A DNA stretch of 64,000 bases from Paraburkholderia humisilvae (GTDB lineage Bacteria; Pseudomonadota; Gammaproteobacteria; Burkholderiales; Burkholderiaceae), in the NCBI RefSeq assembly GCF_902859855.1, contig NZ_CADIKH010000002.1, positions 186,001-250,000 of the forward strand, written 5' to 3'. A program made the position numbers and the translations under genes. The notes under the pieces were generated by a model. It did no database searches, had not been told where the DNA came from, and saw only the letters and a program-made list of their open reading frames with translations. Position 1 is the stretch's first letter, and each line of letters opens with the position of its first letter. Positions 27,735-35,351 of the stretch are shown in pieces.

Positions 27735-27878
27735 AGCTTAGCGATTTCCGCGCCACGGTGGCTGTGACGGACGTCATAGTCGGCGCTGCGACGCGACGCA
27801 TCGACCGCCTTCCGGGACAACCCCAATGCGTTTGTATGACGCCCGTCACAGTTTCGGAGCGCCCTCTGCACCTAAGAT
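27735..27878. promoter_or_regulatory. Divergent promoter pair with two CRP-like sites
   Basis: Site 1: TGTGACGGACGTCATA (27763-27778). Site 2: TATGACGCCCGTCACA (27835-27850). Both fit TGTGA-N6-TCACA with one half slightly degenerate, and each is the near reverse complement of the other. Rightward -10 TAAGAT (27873-27878) and leftward -10 TAAGCT (27740-27735) each begin 30.5 bp from the centre of their site, placing both sites at about -42.5, the class II activator position. This region serves the epimerase (left) and ABC transporter (right); the 312-bp gap holds no gene. Confidence 0.65.
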
Positions 27879-27953
27879 CGTCCCGATGTCGAGCGCGACC
27901 GCCGCTTATTCGCACAGATAGCGCCGCACGGCACGACAGCGAGGAGACGTCCG

Positions 27954-28952
27954 TTGAGAGCCATTCCGTCGAAAACCGAAGCCCCGGTCGTGCCCGCCGC
28001 GCTCGCGCTGCTGCGGGCGTGCCTGCGGATCCGCGAACTGAACATTCTGGCGGTGCTGATCCTCGTCGGCGCGCTGATCAGCGTGTTTTCGCCGTACTTC
28101 CTGACGACCAACAACCTGATGGGCGTGTTTCGCTCGTTTTCGCTGACGGCCATCATGGCGGTGGGCATGATGCTCGTCATCATAACGGGCGGGATCGATC
28201 TTTCGGTCGGTTCGGTCATGGGCCTGTCATCGCTCTTGACCGCGCTTGCGTTCCAGCATGGCCTCGGCGCATCCGCCGCGGTCGCAGCCGGACTGCTGAC
28301 CGGCGTGATCGTCGGTGCGTTCAACGGACTGCTCGTCACGCGCATCCACCTGCCGCCGTTTATCGCGACCCTCGGCACGCTGTCGATCGGGCGCGGCCTG
28401 ATGTACATCATCACGAAGGGCGTGCCGGTCACGCCCGATGTGCCCGACAGCTTCACCTTCATCGGCCAGGGCTATATCGGCTTCATCCCGTTTCCGGTGG
28501 TCGTGATGGCGGTGGTAGCCGTGTGCTTTTCGGTGGTGATGCGGCGCACGCGATTCGGCCGGCACGTGTACGCGACGGGCGGTAACGAGACCGCCGCGCT
28601 GTTGAGCGGCGTGCGCACCGCACGCGTGAAATTCACGGTCTATGCGTTTTCCGGCCTGATCGCCGCGCTTGCCGGCGTGATCAGTTTCTCGCGTTTCGTC
28701 TCTGCCGAGCCCGCCGCCGGCTTCGGCGCGGAACTCGACGTGATCGCGGCGGCGGCGATCGGCGGCGCAAGCCTGTCGGGCGGCGTCGGCAGCGTTGAAG
28801 GCGCGATTATCGGCGCGGCGCTGGCCGGCATCATCGCCAACGGCGTGGTGCTGCTCAATATCGACACCTATGCGCAGCAGACCATTACCGGCTGCGTGAT
28901 CCTGATCGCGGTGAGTATCGACATCTGGCGGCTGCGCCGCAAGGGGCGCTAA
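27954..28952 (+). CDS. Ribose/carbohydrate-type ABC transporter permease (RbsC family)
   Basis: 332-aa inner-membrane permease with about 8-10 hydrophobic segments. RbsC-family motifs: MAVGMMLVIITGGIDLSVGS, LPPFIATLGTLSIGRGL, ATGGNETAALLSGV, and AAAIGGASLSGGVGSVEGA. The start is TTG at 27954 with AGGAG 7 bp upstream. It is the first gene of a rightward set with a binding protein, an ATPase and a racemase-family gene. Order permease-SBP-ATPase differs from E. coli rbsDACB. Likely activated by a CRP-type protein at the adjacent site. Confidence 0.9.
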   Translation: MRAIPSKTEAPVVPAALALLRACLRIRELNILAVLILVGALISVFSPYFLTTNNLMGVFRSFSLTAIMAVGMMLVIITGGIDLSVGSVMGLSSLLTALAFQHGLGASAAVAAGLLTGVIVGAFNGLLVTRIHLPPFIATLGTLSIGRGLMYIITKGVPVTPDVPDSFTFIGQGYIGFIPFPVVVMAVVAVCFSVVMRRTRFGRHVYATGGNETAALLSGVRTARVKFTVYAFSGLIAALAGVISFSRFVSAEPAAGFGAELDVIAAAAIGGASLSGGVGSVEGAIIGAALAGIIANGVVLLNIDTYAQQTITGCVILIAVSIDIWRLRRKGR

Positions 28953-29019
28953 GGTCCGATGCCGGGCTCGCGCGTGCTGTGCGATTGATCATTCAACCCA
29001 CAAACCTGGAGACGACGTC

Positions 29020-29967
29020 ATGCAACACACCCTGCGTCGCGCGGCCACCGCGCAATGCCTGCTGGTGATTTTCGCGCTCGCGTCGGGCGCGGCCTATGCG
29101 AAAGACGCGAAGGACATTTCGATCGCGGTGATTCCCAAGGTCGCCGTGCCGTTCTTCGACGACTGCAACCACGGTGCGCAGGCGGAAGCGGGCAAGCTCG
29201 ACGTGAAGTATCAATGGGTCGTGCCGCAGAACACGCAAGGCTCGACGCAGGTGCAGATTATCGAAGACCTGATCTCGAAGCATGTCGACGGCATCGCGAT
29301 TTCGGTCAATGAACCGAAGTCGGTCGAAAGCGTGATGAAACGCGCGGAAAAGAGCGGCATCAAGGTGCTGACCTACGACTCGGACTCGCCCGGCAGCGGG
29401 CGGTCGATGTATATCGGCACGAGCAACGAGGCGGCCGGCGAGCAGATGGCGCAGACCATGGCGAAGGCGCTAGATGGCCATGGCGATGTCGCGATCATCA
29501 CCGGGCAGCTCGGCGCGGTGAATCTGAACGAGCGGATCGGCGGGATCAAAAAGGGGCTCGCGAACTATCCGGGCATCAAGATCGTCGAGACGCAGGGGAC
29601 CGATGACGATCTCGCAAAAGGCGTATCGGTGGTCGAAACGACGCTGCGCGCCCATCCGCAATTGAAAGGGATTTTCGGCGTGAGCCAGGTCGGCGGCCCC
29701 GCGGTCGCGAAAGTGCTGGATACGCGCGAGTTCGGGTCGATGAAAGGCAAGCTCGAAGTGCTCGCCTTCGACGATCTGCCTGACACGGTGAAGGGCGTTC
29801 GCGACGGCACCATTCAGGGGATCATGGTGCAGCGGCCGGTGACGATGGGCAAGCTCGCGGTCGAGCACCTCGTCGCGCAGATCCAGGGCACCGAAACGCA
29901 GGCGAAGGATATCGACACCGGCGTGACCGTCGTGACGAAGGACAACCTGAGCAGCTATACGAAATAG
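29020..29967 (+). CDS. Periplasmic sugar-binding protein (RbsB-like)
   Basis: 315-aa receptor of the Peripla_BP_4/LacI-like fold. Signal peptide at 1-26 (AQCLLVIFALASGAAYA), mature start KDAKDISIAV. Family features are IPKVAVPFFDDCNHGAQAEA, QIIEDLISKHVDGIAISVNE, VLTYDSDSPGSGRSMYIGT and LAFDDLPDTVKGVRDG. It delivers a pentose/hexose-like or polyol substrate to the downstream ATPase and upstream permease; ligand not predictable here. Short AGCGAAC direct repeats fill the 40 bp between this gene and the ATPase. Confidence 0.9.
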   Translation: MQHTLRRAATAQCLLVIFALASGAAYAKDAKDISIAVIPKVAVPFFDDCNHGAQAEAGKLDVKYQWVVPQNTQGSTQVQIIEDLISKHVDGIAISVNEPKSVESVMKRAEKSGIKVLTYDSDSPGSGRSMYIGTSNEAAGEQMAQTMAKALDGHGDVAIITGQLGAVNLNERIGGIKKGLANYPGIKIVETQGTDDDLAKGVSVVETTLRAHPQLKGIFGVSQVGGPAVAKVLDTREFGSMKGKLEVLAFDDLPDTVKGVRDGTIQGIMVQRPVTMGKLAVEHLVAQIQGTETQAKDIDTGVTVVTKDNLSSYTK

Positions 29968-30007
29968 CGAACCAGGGGACTAGCGAACTAGCGAACCAGG
30001 CGACGCG

Positions 30008-31510
30008 ATGACACCGTTTCTCGAAGTCCGTGATATCTCGAAGACCTTTCCCGGCGTGCGTGCGCTCGACCGCGTGACGCTGTCCGTCGCGCGCGGCGAA
30101 GTGCTCGCGCTGGCCGGCGAGAACGGCGCGGGCAAGAGCACGCTGATGAAGATTCTGACCGGCGTGCTCGCGCCCGATGACGGCGGACAGATACGGATCG
30201 AAGGCGAGCCGGTCGTGCTGCGCGATGGCAATCACGCGCGCGCGCTCGGTCTCGGGATCATCTATCAGGAGCTATCGGTCGTCGATAACCTGACGATCGC
30301 GGAGAACCTCTTTCTCGCGCGCGAACCGCGCAACCGCTTCGGCCTGATCGACCGCGCGCGGATGAACGATGCGGCGCGCGCGCTGCTCGACACGATCGGC
30401 ATGTCGCTCGATCCGCGCACGCCGGTGAGTGCGCTGAGCGTCGGCCAGAAGCAGATGGTCGAGATCGCTAAAGCGATTTCGTGCGACTCGAAAATCATCA
30501 TCATGGACGAGCCGACCGCATCGCTGAGCCACCACGAGACACGCATCCTGCTTGATCTGATCAAACGGCTGCGCGCGCAGAACATCGGCATCGTTTATAT
30601 TTCGCATCGGCTCGAAGAACTGTTCGAGCTCGCGGACCGTGTGACCGTGTTGCGCGACGGCTCGACCGTCGGCAGCGCGACGATGGCGGACGTGACGCGC
30701 GAGTGGCTCGTGCGCAAGATGGTCGATCGCGAGTTGAGCGACCTGTACGCGGTCTGCGAATCGCATGCGACGCGCGAAGTCGTGCTCGAAGTGCGCAATC
30801 TGTCGCTACGAACGCGCGATCGCACAGCGGCGCGAATTCGCGATATCAGTTTTGCGGTGCATCGCGGCGAGATTCTCGGCATCGCGGGTCTGGTCGGCTC
30901 GGGGCGCACCGAGATCATGGAGATGATCTTCGGCATGCGGCCGTGCACGGGTGACGTGCTGATCGAAGGCACGAAGGTGTCGATCGCCAGCCCGCACGAT
31001 GCGATCGCGCAGGGCATCGGTTTTGCGACCGAAGACCGCAAGGGGCAGGGGCTGGTGGCGGGCATGAGCGTGCGCGAGAACTTCAGTCTCACGCATCTCG
31101 AAGCGTATGCGCCGTTCCAGTTCGTCAGACGCGCGGCCGAAGACGCGCGTTGTCGCCAGTTCGTGCGCACGCTCGGCGTGAAGACGCCGTCGATCGAGCA
31201 GAAGGTGATCAACCTGAGCGGCGGCAACCAGCAGAAGGTCGTGCTCGCGAAATGGGTCGCGCGCGAGCCGCGCGTGCTGATCGTCGATGAGCCGACGCGC
31301 GGCATCGATATCGGCGCGAAAGCGGAGGTGCACGCACTGCTCGGGCGGCTTGCCGCGCAGGGAATCGCGATTATCGCGATCTCATCGGATTTGCAGGAGG
31401 TGCTGGCGATCAGCGATCGTATTCTGGTCGTGCGCGAAGGGCGCCTGAACGGCGTGTTCAACCGTGCGGAGGCGACGCAGGAACGCGTGATGGCGGCGGC
31501 CACCGCGTAG
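30008..31510 (+). CDS. Sugar ABC transporter ATP-binding protein, double NBD (RbsA-like)
   Basis: 500-aa ATPase with two NBDs. NBD1: Walker A GENGAGKS at residues 37-44, signature region [15 protein letters not shown], Walker [14 protein letters not shown]2: the usual degenerate Walker A of this class ([11 protein letters not shown]), signature [14 protein letters not shown], Walker [13 protein letters not shown]. All residues normally kept in RbsA/MglA/XylG proteins are present, in contrast with the second transporter ATPase at 37522-39060. It follows the binding-protein gene by 40 bp and precedes the racemase-family gene by 58 bp. Confidence 0.93.
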   Translation: MTPFLEVRDISKTFPGVRALDRVTLSVARGEVLALAGENGAGKSTLMKILTGVLAPDDGGQIRIEGEPVVLRDGNHARALGLGIIYQELSVVDNLTIAENLFLAREPRNRFGLIDRARMNDAARALLDTIGMSLDPRTPVSALSVGQKQMVEIAKAISCDSKIIIMDEPTASLSHHETRILLDLIKRLRAQNIGIVYISHRLEELFELADRVTVLRDGSTVGSATMADVTREWLVRKMVDRELSDLYAVCESHATREVVLEVRNLSLRTRDRTAARIRDISFAVHRGEILGIAGLVGSGRTEIMEMIFGMRPCTGDVLIEGTKVSIASPHDAIAQGIGFATEDRKGQGLVAGMSVRENFSLTHLEAYAPFQFVRRAAEDARCRQFVRTLGVKTPSIEQKVINLSGGNQQKVVLAKWVAREPRVLIVDEPTRGIDIGAKAEVHALLGRLAAQGIAIIAISSDLQEVLAISDRILVVREGRLNGVFNRAEATQERVMAAATA

Positions 31511-31568
31511 CGGGCGCCGCGACGAACGTCGGCACACAACGGTTCTTTTAAATGGAGATGCAACGAAG

Positions 31569-32240
31569 ATGACCACGATTGTCGTAGTGCATACCGGTCC
31601 GGTGACGGTGCAGCCGCTGAAGGATCAATTGAAAGAGCAACTGCCGGACGCCCGCGTGATCAATATCGTCGACGACAGCCTGCTGAACGATGTGCGCGCG
31701 GCCGGCCATCTGACGCCGGAAGTCACGCAGCGAATGTACAGCTATATGGCGAATGCGCAGGCGATGCACGCGGACATGATTCTGAACGCGTGCTCGTCGG
31801 TCGGCGAGGCGGTCGATCTGCTGCGCGGGATGATCCGCACGCCGATCGTCAAGATTGACGAAGCGATGGCGCTCGAGGCGAGCCGCATCGGTACACGGAT
31901 CGGCGTGGTCGCGACCGTGAAGACGACGCTCGAGCCGACCGTGCGGCAGATCCGCAAGAAAGCGGCTGAGCAGAAACGTGAGGTGACCGTGGTCGAGCGC
32001 GTGGCCGAAGCGGCATTCGAAGCGCTGCTGGCAGGCGACACCGAGCGTCACGACGAGATCCTGAAGCGGACCATCGTCGGGCTCGCGGACGAAGTGGACG
32101 TGGTCGTGCTCGCGCAAGTGTCGATGGCGCGGCTCGTGCCGACGCTCGGCGCGACGCGTGTGCCGGTGCTGTCCAGCCCGAAAAGCGGTGTCGCGTCACT
32201 CAAGGGCGCGCTGGAAAGCGCGCGATCAGGCACGCGCTAA
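31569..32240 (+). CDS. Asp/Glu racemase-superfamily protein with a single cysteine
   Basis: 223-aa member of the Asp/Glu/hydantoin racemase superfamily. The first catalytic cysteine is at Cys75 in [10 protein letters not shown]. The second, expected in a Cys-Thr context in the C-terminal half, is replaced ([11 protein letters not shown]), and Cys75 is the only cysteine in the protein. True two-base racemases need both cysteines, so an isomerase, decarboxylase or other lyase-type reaction is more likely. It is the last gene after the ABC transporter genes and overlaps the convergent Crp/Fnr gene by 15 bp. The substrate is probably a product of the imported compound. Confidence 0.78.
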   Translation: MTTIVVVHTGPVTVQPLKDQLKEQLPDARVINIVDDSLLNDVRAAGHLTPEVTQRMYSYMANAQAMHADMILNACSSVGEAVDLLRGMIRTPIVKIDEAMALEASRIGTRIGVVATVKTTLEPTVRQIRKKAAEQKREVTVVERVAEAAFEALLAGDTERHDEILKRTIVGLADEVDVVVLAQVSMARLVPTLGATRVPVLSSPKSGVASLKGALESARSGTR

Positions 32241-33029
32241 AGGCGCGGCGTGATCCTGATTCGCCGGGATCGACGGGGCCGCTGTGACCGCCGTCGCGCT
32301 TACGCTGCGCGCTGGCGCGCCGGTGGCCGCGGGCATCGCGAAACCCGGCAGAAACTGCGCGACGAAGGCGGGCGTCAGCACGATCTTGCGCTCGTGCGTA
32401 TCGACGAGACCCGCCGTTTTCAGATCGCTGAAATGCCGGTTGACCGATTCCCGCGAGGTGCCGATAAATTCCGCGAGCTTGTCCTGCGCGATGGTCAGGT
32501 CGATGAGTAGCGCGCCGGCAAGTTCGCCATGCGCGAACGGCGTGCCGATCTGCGTCGCGAACATCGACAGGATATTGACCAGGCGTTTGCGCACATCGTG
32601 TAGCGACAGGTTCTCGATCATCTTCTGCGCTTCCTGCCAGCGTTGATGATGGCTTCTCAGCACGAACTGGTTGATCGCGTCGTAGCGCGTGAGCAGGTCC
32701 TTGAAGTCGGCCTTGCGGATATAGCAGATCCGGCTCTCCGCGAGCGTCTGCGCGTAATGCGAGTAGTTCGCTTCGTTGAGCACGTCGCCGTCGCCGAAGA
32801 TCATGCCGGCCTTGATAAACGACAGCGTGATTTCCTGGCCGTCCTCGGTGAGCCGGTACAGCCGTACGTGCCCGACCTTCAGCAGGTACACGGACTCGCT
32901 GCGCTCTTCAGGCCGGTAGATGATCGCGTTCTTGCGCAGGCTGCGGTGATCGCTGAAGGCGGGCATCACCTCTTCGAGGCAATGGCGCTCAATCAGCGAG
33001 AGAAGCTCGCTTTTTCCGACGAACCACAT
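32226..33029 (-). CDS. Crp/Fnr-family transcriptional regulator
   Basis: 267-aa regulator. N-terminal cyclic-nucleotide-binding-like domain (KNAIIYRPEERSESVYLLK, GHVRLYRLTEDGQEITLSF, GDGDVLNEANY), dimer helix around QRWQEAQKMIENLSLHD, and a C-terminal winged HTH with recognition helix TSRESVNRHFSDLK. The Arg-Glu-x3-Arg pattern equals Arg180/Glu181/Arg185 of E. coli CRP, predicting TGTGA half-sites, and such sites lie between the epimerase and transporter genes nearby. FNR-type iron-sulfur cysteines are absent. The C-terminus has an Ala/Pro-rich tail. ATG 33029 is chosen for the AAGGAG 8 bp upstream; the frame is open to 33218. Confidence 0.88.
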   Translation of the reverse strand: MWFVGKSELLSLIERHCLEEVMPAFSDHRSLRKNAIIYRPEERSESVYLLKVGHVRLYRLTEDGQEITLSFIKAGMIFGDGDVLNEANYSHYAQTLAESRICYIRKADFKDLLTRYDAINQFVLRSHHQRWQEAQKMIENLSLHDVRKRLVNILSMFATQIGTPFAHGELAGALLIDLTIAQDKLAEFIGTSRESVNRHFSDLKTAGLVDTHERKIVLTPAFVAQFLPGFAMPAATGAPARSVSATAVTAAPSIPANQDHAAPLARA

Positions 33030-33291
33030 CGCGTTGTCTCCTTTGTTTGCGGCACTGGCTGCGGTCCATGCCGGCGAGCGCACGCTGCGTTCAGGCGGCG
33101 CCACCCATGCCGCCCGGTTGCCGGCTATTCTAACCAGCGTGTTGCAAACGCGCTGTGCGGAGGCGAAGCGATTCGGCTTCGCGATGTAAGCCGGGTGTAG
33201 GGAGAAGCCGCGCAGCATGGCAAACGCGTGCTGAGCGCGGCGTGCAAAGACACAAGCGAAACATGATCGGCCTGCGAATCTACGGCTCGCG

Positions 33292-34194
33292 TTATCCCGC
33301 GAAACGCGGCTCAGGCAATCCTTTCACGCCGAGGCCGGTCACCGCGAACAGACCGCCGCGGTCGCGCTCCTTCTGCGGGATGCCCCACATCGGGCGGCCC
33401 ATCGTCGTCACATACAGCACATCGAGATTCGGGCCGCCGAACATCACGCTGGTCAGATTGCGCACCGGAAACGGCACGATGCGGTCGAGCTTGCCGTCGG
33501 GCGCAAAGCGCAGAATGCGTCCGCCGAATACGAGCGCGCTCCAGACATAGCCTTCGGCATCGACAGTCGCGCCATCGAACGTGCCCGCCATGTCGCACGC
33601 CGACGCGAATACGCGGCGATGCGTGGCGTGACCGGTTTCGATGTCGTAGTCGTACGCGTACATCAGCCGGTCGTAGGTGTCGGTGAAGTACAGCGTACGG
33701 TTATCGGGGCTCCAGCATGGTCCATTCGAGCAACTGATGCCGCGCTCGAGGCACGTGAGTTTGCCGTCCGTGCCGAGCTGATACAGGCCGCCGCTGCGCG
33801 TCGGGCGCTGGCCGCGATCCGCGTCGAAGCGGTCGAAGTCGTACGCCATCGTGCCCGCGACAAAGCGGCCGTGCCGGTCCACTTTGCCGTCGTTAAAGCG
33901 CGTCTCCGGGTCGTCGCTTTCCGGGTCGGCGATCAGACGCACCGTTTGCGCGTCGAAATCGTAGAAGTGCAGGCCGTTGGCGAGTGCGACCACGGCGCCG
34001 CCGTTTTCGCGAAGCGCCATCGAGCCGATATGCGTCGGCACGAAAAAGCGCTCGACCTCACTGCCGTCCGCGCGGCAGCGGTAAATCTCGGCGGCGGTGC
34101 TGTCGATCCAGTACAGACGCTGTTCCTTCACGTCCCATAGCGGACCTTCTCCCAGATGGTTGTTCGCGTCGACCAGCAGGCGGGTTTCGATCAT
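33292..34194 (-). CDS. SMP-30/gluconolactonase-family lactonase
   Basis: 300-aa six-bladed beta-propeller lactonase that opens sugar lactones to aldonic acids. Metal-site and family motifs: HLGEGPLWDVKEQRLYWID (metal Glu in GEGPLW), RFNDGKVDRHGRFVAGTM, SNGPCWSPDNRTLYFTDTY and FDGATVDAEGYVWSAL (metal Asp). The start is the ATG at 34194, with GGAGA 5 bp upstream, rather than an ATG four codons earlier. It is the last of a nine-gene leftward cluster and would act after an SDR that makes a lactone. Confidence 0.92.
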   Translation of the reverse strand: MIETRLLVDANNHLGEGPLWDVKEQRLYWIDSTAAEIYRCRADGSEVERFFVPTHIGSMALRENGGAVVALANGLHFYDFDAQTVRLIADPESDDPETRFNDGKVDRHGRFVAGTMAYDFDRFDADRGQRPTRSGGLYQLGTDGKLTCLERGISCSNGPCWSPDNRTLYFTDTYDRLMYAYDYDIETGHATHRRVFASACDMAGTFDGATVDAEGYVWSALVFGGRILRFAPDGKLDRIVPFPVRNLTSVMFGGPNLDVLYVTTMGRPMWGIPQKERDRGGLFAVTGLGVKGLPEPRFAG

Positions 34195-34257
34195 GAATGT
34201 CTCCATCGTTCGGTGTTGCGGTTGGAATTCAACGGTTGGCGCGCCATCGCGCGATGC

Positions 34258-35256
34258 TTATCGGCCTGCGTCGCCGGCATCCTTGCGCCGGTGCGCGAGC
34301 AGCGCCATCAGCCGCCGGTCGCGCCAGCGGCTGCGCGCTTCGATGTCGGCACGCGGCAATACCGCATCGCGCTCGGCTGCGAGCTTTTCGATCGTCGCGG
34401 GCGACCAGTCGAACGGCATCCGTTCGCTCGCGAGACCTTTGTACAGGTTGGCATAGCGATGCGCGTAATCGGCGACGCCGCCCGGCGCGTTCAGGTCGAT
34501 GGTCTCGAACGGACCCATGAACGCCCAGCGCAGACCGAGGCCGTCGCGCATCACGGTATCGAGGTCGGCCGCGTTCGCGTAGCCCTGTTCGTAGAGGCTC
34601 ATCGCCTCGTCAAGCAGTGCGCCTTGCAAGCGATTCAGCAGAAAGCCCGCGATTTCGCCTTCGACGACCACCGGCTTCTGGCCGACCGCTTCATACAGCG
34701 CGTGGGCGCGCGTGAGCGTGTCGACGCAGGTCCACGGCGCGCCGCACAGCTCGACCAGTGGCACCAGCGACGGCGGATTTACCGGATGCGCGACGAAGCA
34801 GCGCGCACGGCCGGCAAGCGACTCGGTGAACGTCGAAGCGGTCAGTGCCGAGGTCGAACTCGCGAGCAGGGCATCGGGGCGGGCGAGACGGTCAAGCTCG
34901 GCGAACATCGCGCGCTTCACGTCGACGCGCTCCGGGACATTCTCCTGCACGAGTTCGGCGTCGCGCACCGCATCGGCAAGCGTCGCGCACGGCGTGATCC
35001 GCGCGGCGATCGCGGCAGGCGTGTCGTCGATCAGGTCATAGCGCGCGAGATCCGCGAGGCTGTCGCGAATCGCCGGCACCGCGCCGTCGAGCATCGTGCG
35101 GTCCGCGTCATGCAGTTTCACGGGCAAGCCCGCGCGGGCGAATACGATCGCCCATGCGCGGCCGATCCGGCCGGTGCCGATGATCGCGATGGGGCCGGTC
35201 GGTTTTATGGTTGCCGTCGGTCCATTCGTTTCAGCCGGTCGTTCTGAATTCGTCAT
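34258..35256 (-). CDS. Lambda-crystallin/L-gulonate 3-dehydrogenase-like 3-hydroxyacyl dehydrogenase
   Basis: 332-aa NAD-dependent dehydrogenase of the 3-hydroxyacyl-CoA dehydrogenase fold. NAD-binding IAIIGTGRIGRAWAIVFARA, catalytic His in CFVAHPVNPPSLVPLVEL, and the C-terminal helix VEGEIAGFLLNRLQGALLDE. The stretch DLDTVMRDGLGLRWAFMGPF matches lambda-crystallin (L-gulonate 3-dehydrogenase) more than L-carnitine dehydrogenase. Predicted product: a 3-keto acid, which is the substrate class of the BKACE in the same cluster. ATG 35256 is preferred; an upstream in-frame open stretch to 35793 is antisense-like sequence over the permease end and not coding. Confidence 0.85.
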   Translation of the reverse strand: MTNSERPAETNGPTATIKPTGPIAIIGTGRIGRAWAIVFARAGLPVKLHDADRTMLDGAVPAIRDSLADLARYDLIDDTPAAIAARITPCATLADAVRDAELVQENVPERVDVKRAMFAELDRLARPDALLASSTSALTASTFTESLAGRARCFVAHPVNPPSLVPLVELCGAPWTCVDTLTRAHALYEAVGQKPVVVEGEIAGFLLNRLQGALLDEAMSLYEQGYANAADLDTVMRDGLGLRWAFMGPFETIDLNAPGGVADYAHRYANLYKGLASERMPFDWSPATIEKLAAERDAVLPRADIEARSRWRDRRLMALLAHRRKDAGDAGR

Positions 35257-35351
35257 CGCTTGCCTCGTCGTCGTAAGCAGCGTGCGCTGCGTGGCTGCCG
35301 GATGTTCGATGCAGCCGTCGCGGCGTACGTCCTTGCTCGTGTTGGACCCGG

